From Syntrophales bacterium (GTDB lineage Bacteria > Desulfobacterota > Syntrophia > Syntrophales > UBA5619): a stretch of 64,000 nucleotides of DNA. A program made the position numbers and the translations under genes. Location of the stretch: the NCBI GenBank assembly GCA_023229765.1, contig JALNYO010000010.1:50823-114822 (forward strand), read 5' to 3'. Every line of letters begins with the position of its first letter. Positions within the stretch are counted from its first letter, which is position 1. This document shows, piece after piece, positions 9,349-18,322 of the stretch. The notes beneath the pieces are model-generated. The model ran no database searches, had not been told where the DNA came from, and saw only the letters and a list, made by a program, of their open reading frames with translations.

Positions 9349-10172
9349 TCCCCCTTCCTCCATGCTTCATCCCACAGTTTTCCCTGATATACGACAGTGA
9401 CCTTTCCCTCTAAATAAACATCCGTAAAGCCGTCGTTTGTCTTTTTAAAGTATATTGTCAGTATTTCGCCGCTCTTGACATGGACCGCAACCGGCGACTG
9501 GACGAACCCCTTGCGGGCGGCGATCAGGGCCGAGGCTACGGAGCCGGTTCCACAGGCGAGGGTTTCATTCTCGACGCCCCGCTCATAAGTCCGCACCCGG
9601 AGCGTGTGGTCGTCAACAATCAGGACAAAATTGGCGTTAGTCCCGGCTGGCTGGTAATGGGCATGCCGGCGTATTTCCCGTCCGACATGAAAGACGTCGA
9701 ACTGATCAATATCTTCTATAAAATGAATCGCATGGGGGACTCCGGTATCCACGCTGTGGATGGCAATGTCGCTTCCTCCCACCTTGATCTGGTCATCCAT
9801 CGCCAGGCTGTGCGGGGCGGTCAGGTGAATCTTGGCGACATCATTTTTTACCTCGGCATCAATGACGCCTGCAATCGTTTCAAAGGACATCCGCGCTCCG
9901 GCGATTCCCTTGAGGAAGGCAAAGCGCGCGGCGCAGCGCCCTCCGTTGCCGCACATCGCCGCTTCCGAACCATCGGCGTTGAAAAAACGCCAACGGAAAT
10001 CGACCTTGTCGGAAGGTTCGATCACAATAAGGCCGTCCGCTCCAACGGAAACCTGCCGCGCACAGACGGTTTTTGCAAAGGAAGCCAGCTCTCCGACCTG
10101 AAGATTTCTGTCCATATTGTCGATAAATATGAAATCATTGCCGCTGCCGCTTAGCTTATAAAATTCAATCAT
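9345..10172 (-). CDS. dapF: Diaminopimelate epimerase
   Basis: 275 residues, typical for DapF. The two catalytic cysteines are visible in CGNGGRC (~75) and ACGTGS (~220), and the N-terminal signature KLSGSGNDFIFID is present. It converts LL- to meso-diaminopimelate for lysine and peptidoglycan. The stop overlaps the dapL start by four bases, so translation is probably coupled. The neighbouring penicillin-binding protein gene also serves cell-wall synthesis. Confidence 0.95.
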   Translation of the reverse strand: MIEFYKLSGSGNDFIFIDNMDRNLQVGELASFAKTVCARQVSVGADGLIVIEPSDKVDFRWRFFNADGSEAAMCGNGGRCAARFAFLKGIAGARMSFETIAGVIDAEVKNDVAKIHLTAPHSLAMDDQIKVGGSDIAIHSVDTGVPHAIHFIEDIDQFDVFHVGREIRRHAHYQPAGTNANFVLIVDDHTLRVRTYERGVENETLACGTGSVASALIAARKGFVQSPVAVHVKSGEILTIYFKKTNDGFTDVYLEGKVTVVYQGKLWDEAWRKGE

Positions 10173-10185
10173 CAGAACCTTTCTG

Positions 10186-10213
10186 TACGAGCGGTTCGCG
10201 AACCGCCCCTACC
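10186..10213. repeat. Palindromic dispersed element
   Basis: A perfect 16-base palindrome, GCGGTTCGCGAACCGC (10191-10206), is followed by CCCTAC. It lies in the gap between pbp1A and dapF. A related hairpin, also ending CCGCCCCTAC, sits at 35165-35188 before an acyl-CoA ligase gene. Both resemble short intergenic REP-like elements. I see no transcription-termination T-run. Confidence 0.55.
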
Positions 10214-10220
10214 CAAACGA

Positions 10221-12278
10221 TCAATCCGACTCCTCTTCCGCTCTCGGGATTGCTGTGGGCAGGTTTTCCGGGAGGATCGTCTCGACGCCATCGGGGGTTG
10301 TCCCTTCGAGGAAACACTCATAGATCACATCCTTGCCCGATCCTTGAGCCGGCAAACCGGTTTTTTGCCTGACCTTGACGAAAACGATTCCCTCCGGGGC
10401 GGGAAATTGCTCGGCAGGCGATTCTTCCAGAGCCTTTTGTGCAAAATAGAGCCAGATCGGCGCCGCCGCCCGGCCACCCACCTCCTGTCGCGCCATCGAT
10501 CTTTCCTGATCGAATCCCACCCATGCCCCTGCAACCAGCGACGGGGTGAAGCCAAGGAACCAGGCGTCGCGGGTATCGTCGGTTGTTCCGGTTTTTCCGG
10601 CAACCGGTCTTCCGAGCTTCTTTATCATCTGCGCCGTACCACTTTCAACAACATCCTGCATGACCCATGTCGTCATGAACGCGATCCGCGGGTCCATCAC
10701 CTGTTCAGACTTTGGCTGGGTCTCTTCAAAGACATGTCCGGTGCGATCGACGATCTTTTTGATGAAGAAGGGCTGAACCCGCTGCCCCCCGTTGGCAAGC
10801 ACGCCGTAAGCCTGGACAAGTTCCTGCAGGGTAACGCCGGCGGTGCCGAGGGCCAGTGAGAGGTTGCGTGCCAGGGGCGAGGTTATTCCCATGTTTTTAG
10901 CATAGGCAATCGCATAATCCACCCCTATTTCTTCCAGAATCTTGATCGAGATGATGTTCCGGGAATGGATCAAGCCATTGTGCAAAGTCGTCGGTCCGAG
11001 AAATTTCCGGTCAAAATTTTGAGGCGTCCACACCCCATCCGGCTGCTGGGGATCGGGATAGACGATCGGGGAATCAACGATAACCGTGGAGGGCGTCATT
11101 CCCTTGTCGAAGGCGGCGGTGTAGATCAGCGGTTTAAAAGCCGAACCCGGCTGGCGCCTGGACTGAGTCGCCCGGTTGAACTCGCTGTGTTGGAAATTAC
11201 GTCCTCCCACCATCGCCAGCACGGCGCCTGTTTTCGGATTCATCGCGTACAGGGAACCCTGAAGCTCCCCTTTTTTGTAGCCTTCCCGCTCTTCTACTTC
11301 ACTTACACCGCGTTCAACGGCATCTCGCGCCGCCATCTGCATCTTGATGTCGAGCGTTGTGTAAACCTCCAGACCTTCCTTGTAAAGGACGTCTCCGCCG
11401 TATTTTTCCAGGATGTAGCGGCGAATGTTTTCGATGAAATAAGCGGCGATCTTGTCTTTTGGCTTTATCGAGCGCAACCGCACCTTTGTCGCCAGCGCCC
11501 GGTCCCGCTCTTTGGCCGTTATGTATCCATCCTCCAGCATCCTGTCGAGGACGTAGGCCTGCCGCTGGTAAGATTTATCAGGGTGCAGGTAGGGGGAATA
11601 AGCACTGGGCGCCTTTGGAAGTCCGGCCAGGATCGCGACTTCGGCAAGCGTCAGCTCTTTTGCGCTTTTCCCGAAATATCCCTGGGAGGCCGCCTCTATC
11701 CCGTAGGTCCCGTGGCCGAGATAGATATGGTTCAAATAGAGGGTGATAATCTCCTCTTTGGTCAGATATTTTTCAATCTTGAGGGCGAGGAGCGCCTCCC
11801 TGATCTTGCGCGTGTAGCTCTTCTCCGGGGAGAGGTAAAGCAGTTTTGCCACCTGCTGGGTAATAGTGCTTCCCCCTTGGACGATGTGTCCCGCCCGGAC
11901 ATTCTTGAAAAAAGCCCGAAACAGGCTCTGCGTGTCGAAGCCGCCATGCTGGAAAAAACGCGAGTCTTCGGCGGCGATAAAGGCCTGGATAGCTATCTTC
12001 GGGATATCCTCGTACTTGACAACCTTGCGGTCCTCGAGAAAAAACTCGTCGATCAGTTCGTTGTTGTCCGCATAGACCCTGGTCGTGATGCTCGGGCGGT
12101 AATCCTTCAGGGCTGCAATACTGGGCAGCTCCTGCAGCAGCGCGAAATATACCAGACTGCTTCCCGCGAGGGCGGCGCCTACGAAAAGCACTATAAAAGC
12201 AATAACGGCGATCCCCAGAAGGGAGCGGCGCGAGGCTGAGCGCTTCTTCTTTGGCAGGGTGGAATGTCTAATCGTCAT
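10221..12278 (-). CDS. mrcA: Penicillin-binding protein 1A (bifunctional transglycosylase/transpeptidase)
   Basis: 685 residues. A cytoplasmic head of ~18 residues leads to one membrane segment (~20-45). The GT51 transglycosylase domain has EDSRFFQHGG (~108) and GGSTITQQ. The transpeptidase domain has the SxxK serine in QPGSAFKP (~378) and the KTGT box (~565). It polymerises and cross-links peptidoglycan on the periplasmic side. The start overlaps the tatC stop by four bases, suggesting one transcript with tatA/B, tatC and dapF. Confidence 0.93.
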   Translation of the reverse strand: MTIRHSTLPKKKRSASRRSLLGIAVIAFIVLFVGAALAGSSLVYFALLQELPSIAALKDYRPSITTRVYADNNELIDEFFLEDRKVVKYEDIPKIAIQAFIAAEDSRFFQHGGFDTQSLFRAFFKNVRAGHIVQGGSTITQQVAKLLYLSPEKSYTRKIREALLALKIEKYLTKEEIITLYLNHIYLGHGTYGIEAASQGYFGKSAKELTLAEVAILAGLPKAPSAYSPYLHPDKSYQRQAYVLDRMLEDGYITAKERDRALATKVRLRSIKPKDKIAAYFIENIRRYILEKYGGDVLYKEGLEVYTTLDIKMQMAARDAVERGVSEVEEREGYKKGELQGSLYAMNPKTGAVLAMVGGRNFQHSEFNRATQSRRQPGSAFKPLIYTAAFDKGMTPSTVIVDSPIVYPDPQQPDGVWTPQNFDRKFLGPTTLHNGLIHSRNIISIKILEEIGVDYAIAYAKNMGITSPLARNLSLALGTAGVTLQELVQAYGVLANGGQRVQPFFIKKIVDRTGHVFEETQPKSEQVMDPRIAFMTTWVMQDVVESGTAQMIKKLGRPVAGKTGTTDDTRDAWFLGFTPSLVAGAWVGFDQERSMARQEVGGRAAAPIWLYFAQKALEESPAEQFPAPEGIVFVKVRQKTGLPAQGSGKDVIYECFLEGTTPDGVETILPENLPTAIPRAEEESD

Positions 12279-13054
12279 GATTGGTCGGCTTCCTCGTTTT
12301 CGGCTTCTTCGGGGGATGATTTTTTCTTGCCGGCGAATTTTGTCAGAACAATGCTGACCTCGTAGAGAATCAGGAGCGGACCTGCCATTAGAATCTGACT
12401 GATTGCGTCCGGAGAAGGTGTGAGAACGGCGGCGGCAATAAAAATAATCAGAATGGCATAGCGCCGCTGCTTTGCCAGCATTTTTGAGTTGACGATCCCG
12501 ATCTTGGCAAGAAAAAACAGGAATACCGGCATCTCGAAACTGAGACCGAAGGCAAGCAGAAATTTAAGCGTCAAACTCAGATATTCACGGAACGAGATCA
12601 TCGGCTTTAAAAAGTCTGTCGAAAAGCTGACAAAAAAACGAAAGGCCGGCGGCAGGGCAATAAAATAACCGAACAGCACCCCGCCGGCGAAAAGCAGTGA
12701 GGAGAAGAAGACAAACGGAACGACCGCCCGTTTCTCTTTTTTGTAAAGCCCGGGAGAGATGAAGCGCCAGATCTCGAACAGGGTATAGGGGGCAGTCAGC
12801 AGCAGAGAGGCAAAAAGGGCGATCTTCATGTGGATGAAGAATGCCTCTGGAAGTCCCGTGAAGATCATCGAACTTTGCGCCGGCATCGCCTCGACCAGCG
12901 GCTTGGTGATTACCTTGAAAGACCAGTCCTTAAACAGATAGCAGACCCCGAAGCCGATGGCGACAACGATCAGCACCCGGATCAGGCGCGCCTTCAGCTC
13001 TTCGAGATGCGAGGTCAGGGGCAGTTTTTCTTCTTCTGAATTTTCCGTTTCCAT
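12275..13054 (-). CDS. tatC: Sec-independent protein translocase TatC
   Basis: 259 residues with the TatC signature near the N-terminus (LTSHLEELKARLIRVLI) and about six hydrophobic segments. TatC is the receptor for twin-arginine signal peptides in the inner membrane. A tatA/B-like gene lies 42 bases upstream. A plausible substrate in this window is the Rieske protein at 23270, whose N-terminus carries SRRRFLV. The last ~25 residues form an acidic cytoplasmic tail. Confidence 0.95.
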   Translation of the reverse strand: METENSEEEKLPLTSHLEELKARLIRVLIVVAIGFGVCYLFKDWSFKVITKPLVEAMPAQSSMIFTGLPEAFFIHMKIALFASLLLTAPYTLFEIWRFISPGLYKKEKRAVVPFVFFSSLLFAGGVLFGYFIALPPAFRFFVSFSTDFLKPMISFREYLSLTLKFLLAFGLSFEMPVFLFFLAKIGIVNSKMLAKQRRYAILIIFIAAAVLTPSPDAISQILMAGPLLILYEVSIVLTKFAGKKKSSPEEAENEEADQS

Positions 13055-13096
13055 AGATTTATCGGTAAAAAAATGTTTAGAGGCGCCGTCGGAAGG

Positions 13097-13426
13097 CTAT
13101 ACATGAGGTTTGCGTTCGTCGCCTTTGGGGGAATTCTTTTTATCCTCGGCCGCGGTAGAATCGGGAGCGGCGTTTTTTGTCTCTTCCTTGCCACCATGTT
13201 CCTTGCCACCATGAAGCAGGGCATCTTTTATGCCGTCCATGTCCTTTTTCAGCTCGTCGGTTTTCAGCGTCTCCTTGATCGTTTCCGTTGCGCCGTCGGC
13301 CGCCCTGCGAAATTCGGAAAGCCCTTTTCCCAATGCTTTGGCAATATCCGGCAGCTTCTTGGGACCAACCACAAGCAGGGCGACTACCGCGATTACCAAC
13401 AACTCCGGCATACCAATACCAAACAT
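13097..13426 (-). CDS. Twin-arginine translocase subunit TatA/TatB
   Basis: 109 residues: a short N-terminal membrane helix (MPELLVIAVVALLVVGPKKLP), an amphipathic helix (ALGKGLSEFRRA) and a long charged tail, the layout of TatA/TatB. The GPKKLP hinge with no FxxxK refinement leaves TatA versus TatB open; the ~100-residue length and adjacency to tatC fit TatB. Its gene is the first of the minus-strand run. Confidence 0.88.
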   Translation of the reverse strand: MFGIGMPELLVIAVVALLVVGPKKLPDIAKALGKGLSEFRRAADGATETIKETLKTDELKKDMDGIKDALLHGGKEHGGKEETKNAAPDSTAAEDKKNSPKGDERKPHV

Positions 13427-13795
13427 GACCGCACCTCTAACGAATCTAACATCCCTTTATTGCGGGACCATGAAAATTCCCAAACGCATTTTCCCGAGGC
13501 GCTTATAACCGCAGCAGGAAAATTTTGTCAATATCTTTTCCGGGGTTGTAATTTTATAGAGTTGCCGCTTCGTCCCGGATATTTATCGGCGAAAAGAGTT
13601 TGACAGCGGGCAGCCTCCTATATTACTAATGGCCGCGTTTCTTCCGGGAGCGGTAATGTTCAGGAATGAGCCAGAAACCTTTTCTGACGTTCTCCCTGTC
13701 GTTCGTGTTTTAACCCCGACATATGTTCCGGCGGTTGTACATGAGCTTTTCCCCGGAAGCGGCCTGAAAAACTTGACCGGCAGCAAAGGAGCCAG
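13427..13795. other. Divergent intergenic region
   Basis: 369 bases separate the divergently transcribed tatA/B and histone-deacetylase-like genes. Promoters for both must lie here, but I cannot define them. No RNA gene, repeat or credible small gene was seen. Confidence 0.5.
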
Positions 13796-14857
13796 ATGGC
13801 AAAAAATACCGGAATCGTCAAGAATGCGCAATATGTGCGGCACGGCGGCGTCTTTAGCCAGCCCGAGTCTCCCGAGCGGCTGAGCGCCATCTACGATATG
13901 CTCGAAAATCCAGATATGTCATGGAAATTCAACAACATCGATGCGCGATACGCCACGCGCAGAGAACTGGAGATGGTGCATCTCCCCTCGTATATCGATG
14001 CTATCGCCGCTACGGCCGGGAAAAACCTGACAATGCTCGATCCCGACACCGCCGCAACCGCCGACACGTTTGATGCGGCAAGACTGGCCGCAGGCGGGTT
14101 TATCGCCGCCATTGACAGCGTTGTTTCTGGAGAGACGGACAACGCCTTCGCTATGGTGCGACCGCCCGGTCATCATGCGGCAGCAAATGCGGCGGCTGGT
14201 TTTTGCATCTTCAATAACATTGCCATCGGGGCCAGATACGCCCTGGATCGGCTGGGGATGAAACGGGTATTGATCGTGGACTGGGATCTCCATCACGGCA
14301 ATGGCACCCAGCAGGCCTTCTACGAAGATGACAATGTGTTGTATTTTTCGACGCATCAGTCTCCTGCCTATCCGTGGACGGGCCGCCCGGAGGAAACCGG
14401 AAAGGGGGAGGGCGCCGGCTATACGATCAACGTTCCTCTGCGGCCCGGTGCGGGTGATGCCATGTACATACGCGTCTTTCAAGATATTCTTCTGCCGGTA
14501 GCCCATAAATTCCGCCCGGAGATTATCCTGGTTTCGGCAGGGTTCGACCCCTATGAAGGCGATCCGCTCGGAGAGATGAAGGTGACGCCGGCGGGATTTG
14601 CCGGCCTTGCCCGGATTCTGCTCGATCTGGCGGAAGAGGTTTGCGGCGGCCGCGTTGTGGCGGCGCTGGAGGGCGGGTATAACGTCTTGGGGTTGGTAAA
14701 GTGCGTCCGGGCGGTTTTACTGGAGTTTCTGGGAGAAACCCGGGCCACGCAAGAAGCGGTGGCGCGTCTTGCGAGCAAGGCCGATTTGGATAACGAACCG
14801 GCAATAGAAAACGTGCGGAAGCTGCAAGCGGCATATTGGCCGATTTTGAATGGATAA
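13796..14857 (+). CDS. Histone-deacetylase-family hydrolase (acetoin utilisation/acetylpolyamine amidohydrolase-like)
   Basis: 353 residues of the zinc-dependent HDAC superfamily. Visible active-site elements are RPPGHHA (~120), DWDLHHGNGTQQAF (~160) with zinc-binding Asp and His, SAGFDPYEGD (~243) with a further Asp, and LEGGYN (~287). Bacterial members remove acetyl groups from polyamines, lysine side chains or related substrates; the substrate cannot be told from sequence. The ATG is preceded by AAAGGAGCCAG. It is a single gene between the tat locus and the cytochrome locus. Confidence 0.88.
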   Translation: MAKNTGIVKNAQYVRHGGVFSQPESPERLSAIYDMLENPDMSWKFNNIDARYATRRELEMVHLPSYIDAIAATAGKNLTMLDPDTAATADTFDAARLAAGGFIAAIDSVVSGETDNAFAMVRPPGHHAAANAAAGFCIFNNIAIGARYALDRLGMKRVLIVDWDLHHGNGTQQAFYEDDNVLYFSTHQSPAYPWTGRPEETGKGEGAGYTINVPLRPGAGDAMYIRVFQDILLPVAHKFRPEIILVSAGFDPYEGDPLGEMKVTPAGFAGLARILLDLAEEVCGGRVVAALEGGYNVLGLVKCVRAVLLEFLGETRATQEAVARLASKADLDNEPAIENVRKLQAAYWPILNG

Positions 14858-14962
14858 CGCCATCAATGTCTTATCCCGGCAATCCGCGTTGCCATAGCGC
14901 AAGGTCAGGAGATTGGGAAGCCTTCGGCAGCGGCGCCGCAATCGCTTGATCAGTTTGTCGTA

Positions 14963-14985
14963 TCGCCAATAAATTTGCCTTGACA
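14963..14985 (+). promoter_or_regulatory. Promoter/operator of the ArsR-type gene
   Basis: TTGACA at 14980-14985 is a good -35. A weak -10 candidate (CATATC, 15003-15008) lies 17 bases on. Immediately before the -35, GCCAATAAATTTGCC shares the nine bases AAATTTGCC with the palindrome at 15376-15391. This suggests autoregulation by the downstream ArsR-family protein. Confidence 0.45.
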
Positions 14986-15041
14986 AAAGATTGGTTGGAA
15001 GGCATATCGACGGCGGCTTAGCGATTTGAAGGAGCAAGTAT

Positions 15042-15359
15042 TTGATAACATTTTCCGAAGCGGAATTGAGGGCTAAGGTTGTTAAGGCGATGGGCCATCC
15101 CGTGCGGATGATGGTCATCGGATTTATCCTGGATGGTGAACGCTCCTTTTCCGAAATATTCAAATTATTCAATTTGGATAAATCCACTATTTCCAAACAT
15201 CTGCTTGTTCTGAAAGAATCAGGCATCATTTCTTCACGGAAAGTCGGCAGGGAAATGATCTATAGACTCGAAGAGACATGTGTGGCGAATTTCTTTTCAT
15301 GTGCGACGGCCGTTGTTCAGAACAAGGTGGAGAAGCAATTGGAGGGGCTGAAGAGATAA
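15042..15359 (+). CDS. ArsR-family winged-helix transcriptional regulator
   Basis: 105 residues, with a TTG start after GGAGCAAG. The HTH core reads DGERSFSEIFKLFNLDKST then ISKHLLVLKESGIISSRKVGR, typical of ArsR/SmtB winged helices. The C-terminal helix contains cysteines (TCVANFFSCATAV) that could sense metal, metalloid or redox state. It stands just upstream of, and in the same direction as, the rhodanese/porin/cytochrome genes. It is probably their regulator through the palindrome at 15376-15391. Confidence 0.85.
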   Translation: MITFSEAELRAKVVKAMGHPVRMMVIGFILDGERSFSEIFKLFNLDKSTISKHLLVLKESGIISSRKVGREMIYRLEETCVANFFSCATAVVQNKVEKQLEGLKR

Positions 15360-15375
15360 TTTTTTTTACGTTATG

Positions 15376-15391
15376 TTGGCAAATTTGCCAA
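15376..15391. promoter_or_regulatory. Candidate ArsR operator
   Basis: A perfect 16-base palindrome, TTGGCAAATTTGCCAA, sits 16 bases after the arsR-type stop and about 120 before the rhodanese gene. Nine of its bases recur just before the arsR-type promoter. Size and symmetry suit an ArsR dimer. Confidence 0.5.
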
Positions 15392-15511
15392 TCAACCTTT
15401 TGCGGGTAAGCGTCTATAGAACTGAAAAGACAGTCCAAGAGAAGAAGGGGGGTGAAGGCGGGCACTTTGTAACGTCAGGAGGAAAATCCATCAATGATAT
15501 GAGGAGGAGGT

Positions 15512-16954
15512 ATGTATAAAGACATGTTGAAAAATGGCAAAATGCGTTTGGTTTCATTGTTAGGTGCGATAGCAATAGTTTTTTTTGTTCTCTGGGGCTG
15601 CGGCGGTGGGACATCAAGTTATGATGCTGTCAATTACGACCCGGTGTTGACAAAAACCGCCAATGCGTTAGTCGATGCCACAACATTGAAGGGCTGGATG
15701 GATCAGGGGCTTGTACAGGGAGTGTCTTCTCCATTCGTTGCAGGTGAAAAAGTCGTTATCCTTGATTACAAGGATGCAACGGCCTATGCCAGTGGTCACA
15801 TTCCGGGTGCCGTCAGGGTGGACGGCGGCGAACTGCTGCTTACCCGTCTCGAAGGCGTTGCGGAAATGGGGTCGCTTGTCACTGACGGTCCGCATATGGA
15901 TGCAATTATACAAAGGGCCGGCATCGATGCAAATACAACAATTGTTTTCACAAGCTCCAGTGTTTCCAACGCAACCAGAGCATATGCCACATTCCGCTAT
16001 TGGGGATTCCCTAAGAGCCGGTTGAAAGTGCTCGATGGGGTCGATACCGTCTGGAAGGCTGCAAATCCAATGAGTCTGGCCACCCCGACTATAAAGCCCT
16101 CCAGTTATTGCGTTACGCCGAACGGCGTCAATCGCGTCCAGACGCAGCTTCGCGCTTCGCTGGGCGAAATGATGCATGCAGTTCAGAATTATGATGGGAC
16201 GAAACACGCCATCATCGACGATCTGAGCAATCCGGCGAACGGCCTGGCAGTGCCGGTGACTTCGACTTCCACCTGGTCGGGGAATATTTACAAGGGGATT
16301 CCCGGATCGACATCGGGGTTACTTCCCTATGCAGTCAGCGCCACGACGGAATATGTGGTTTTTGAAGGACATATGAAAAATGCCGTAAATTTGTACGCTA
16401 CGAACATGTATGCTGGCAACGTATTCTTCCCCGCAGACGATGGCACTCCCGCCAGCCTCAAAAGCAAGTTCAACGCCGTCGGGATGGACGAGACAAAAAC
16501 CGCTTATATCTACTGCCGCGCTGGCAACTTCGCGACGATTGAATTCTTTGCCCTGGATGGCATCTTGAACTGGAACGTCGTATGGTATGACGGTTCCTGG
16601 GGACAGTGGGCGCTCATGGCGGACAAGAAGGGCGGCAAACTAAAAGCGGGATCGATCTGGTCAACATACCCGCTCAGCGTTTCCGATCCCGTGCCGAACA
16701 CTACCGATACGCTTCTGCCGAAATATGTAAGGGATGCGGTTGACGGAGTCACCTACAACACGGACAACACACCGGTCGGAAGTGCCGTAAAATATCCGAT
16801 ACAGCCTTTGCCCTATTACATTAATCTGGATGTCTTTACCTCGGTCACCGATCCGGCGGCAAACCAGATAGAAGCGACGGACAAGGCTTACAAAAGCCCG
16901 CTTAGCTCACCCTCGGGCGGTTCTTCCGGCGGTTCCTCCGGCGGCGGCTGCTAA
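15512..16954 (+). CDS. Exported rhodanese-like lipoprotein (ExtH-like)
   Basis: 480 residues. A hydrophobic signal ends at a lipobox-like LWGC, so it is likely a lipoprotein. Two rhodanese-like modules follow: the first has YKDATAYASGHIPGAVRVDGG (residues ~85-105); the second has GHMKNAVNL and a CRAGN active-site loop with cysteine (~335). The protein ends in a Gly/Ser tail closing with cysteine. A GAGGAGGAGG ribosome site abuts the ATG at 15512; the in-frame ATG at 15524 is an alternative. The next gene is a porin and multihaem cytochromes follow. Geobacter ext clusters similarly pair a rhodanese lipoprotein with a porin. Sulfur- or selenium-transfer chemistry is possible but unproven. Confidence 0.78.
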   Translation: MYKDMLKNGKMRLVSLLGAIAIVFFVLWGCGGGTSSYDAVNYDPVLTKTANALVDATTLKGWMDQGLVQGVSSPFVAGEKVVILDYKDATAYASGHIPGAVRVDGGELLLTRLEGVAEMGSLVTDGPHMDAIIQRAGIDANTTIVFTSSSVSNATRAYATFRYWGFPKSRLKVLDGVDTVWKAANPMSLATPTIKPSSYCVTPNGVNRVQTQLRASLGEMMHAVQNYDGTKHAIIDDLSNPANGLAVPVTSTSTWSGNIYKGIPGSTSGLLPYAVSATTEYVVFEGHMKNAVNLYATNMYAGNVFFPADDGTPASLKSKFNAVGMDETKTAYIYCRAGNFATIEFFALDGILNWNVVWYDGSWGQWALMADKKGGKLKAGSIWSTYPLSVSDPVPNTTDTLLPKYVRDAVDGVTYNTDNTPVGSAVKYPIQPLPYYINLDVFTSVTDPAANQIEATDKAYKSPLSSPSGGSSGGSSGGGC

Positions 16955-17024
16955 AAGGAAGGCTATGGATTGAGTCTGCTCGTGAAAAGAAAAAATTAAA
17001 ACAACCTAATAAAAGGAGAACCCT

Positions 17025-18233
17025 ATGCCAAAAAACAGAATAACAGCAAAACTCGCAGCAGTTGTCCTTGGTGTGGCGCTGCTCGCCGGGACCGCCTATG
17101 CCGGTCCGCAAGTGAAGTTCGGGCCGAAAGATGAAGGTCTGCTGCAACTCGACTACAAGGGGCAATTGCAGATGACCATGCGCGACAATGGTTCCGGGAC
17201 CAACAAGGAATCTGCCACCTATGATTTCAACTTTCGCCGCAACCGCCTGGCTCTCATGGGCAAATATGGCGAGCTGATAAGCATTTATGTGCAGACGGAG
17301 TACACCGAGCATCAGGATCTTGGCACGCTCACTGTAAGCGATACCGACAGCGGTTACGAGTTTCAGATGCTCGACGCGGTAGTGCGGTTCAACTTCGCTG
17401 ATGCGTTCAAGGTGAACGCCGGCAAGTTCAAATACAACCTTTCGCGTGAAAACCTGGAAGCATGTGAAATGCCTCTTACCCTCGATCGGTCTCTCTTCAT
17501 CCGCGCCCCCTATGTGACCACCCGTGACAAGGGTATCGCGATCTGGGGGAACCTGTTTGATGACATGTTCCAGTATCGGGCCGATGTCATGGAGGGGAGA
17601 AATGCCACTACCGCGGCCGCTCCCCAGCCGGAATCGAGTTTCCGGTATTCGGTGCGCGGCCATGTGACGCTTCTGGATCCGGAAAACGACTATGGCTATA
17701 AAGGGACCTATCTGGGGAATAAACAGGTTCTGACCATCGGCGCCGCCTATCAGTTTGAACCAGACGTCGCTTATGCGGATACCGTTGCCAAAACCGACGC
17801 GAAGGATTACAAGGCGTGGACGGCCGACATCTTTTTTGAATACCCCATAGAGAATTTTGGCACGGTTACCGCTTCCGCCGCCTATGAGGATATCGATCTC
17901 GGCAACGCATACAAGGGTTTTAATCCCGATCCAGATACGATTGGATTAAAGGGGGAGAAGAACGGTTTTTACGTAAAGGCCGGCTACATGCTGCCGAATA
18001 CCCCGCTGCAGTTCTTTGCCAGATATGAAAAGTGGGCGTTTGCAAACCTGAATGGCATTGTCGACCAGGAGGTGGAATGGTACGGTGGAGGCTTCAATTA
18101 CTACATCCGGGGCCAGAACCTGAAGATCACGCTTGAAGCGAGCAATACAAGTTTTGACAAGGGGACCGGGACCAGCGCCGACAGTACCGAAAGTTTTATG
18201 ACTTTCGTCGCGCAGCTTCAGGTTATCTTCTAA
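17025..18233 (+). CDS. Outer-membrane porin (ExtI-like / phosphate-selective-porin type)
   Basis: 402 residues with a cleavable signal (AVVLGVALLAGTAYA) and long alternating polar/hydrophobic strands. It ends in phenylalanine (LQVIF), the classic outer-membrane beta-barrel sorting signal. The body resembles the porin O/P group (FKVNAGKFKYNLSRENL, then the sequence around RSLFIRAP). AAAAGGAGAACCC gives a strong ribosome site. Located between a rhodanese lipoprotein and multihaem cytochromes, it probably forms the barrel of an electron conduit or an ion channel serving it. No residue pattern distinguishes these roles. Confidence 0.82.
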   Translation: MPKNRITAKLAAVVLGVALLAGTAYAGPQVKFGPKDEGLLQLDYKGQLQMTMRDNGSGTNKESATYDFNFRRNRLALMGKYGELISIYVQTEYTEHQDLGTLTVSDTDSGYEFQMLDAVVRFNFADAFKVNAGKFKYNLSRENLEACEMPLTLDRSLFIRAPYVTTRDKGIAIWGNLFDDMFQYRADVMEGRNATTAAAPQPESSFRYSVRGHVTLLDPENDYGYKGTYLGNKQVLTIGAAYQFEPDVAYADTVAKTDAKDYKAWTADIFFEYPIENFGTVTASAAYEDIDLGNAYKGFNPDPDTIGLKGEKNGFYVKAGYMLPNTPLQFFARYEKWAFANLNGIVDQEVEWYGGGFNYYIRGQNLKITLEASNTSFDKGTGTSADSTESFMTFVAQLQVIF

Positions 18234-18251
18234 GAAAAAAAGATCATATCC

Positions 18252-18294
18252 ATACGCCAGGCCGCATAATTTCGAATACGGCGGCTTGGCGTAT
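18252..18294 (+). other. Intercistronic hairpin
   Basis: Arms 18252-18265 and 18281-18294 pair over 14 positions with one G-T and at most one mismatch. There is no following T-run. It lies between the porin and the small exported protein. It may be an mRNA-stability or processing element rather than a terminator. Confidence 0.5.
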
Positions 18295-18322
18295 CAAAAC
18301 ACTAAATGAAAAGGAGGATAAG

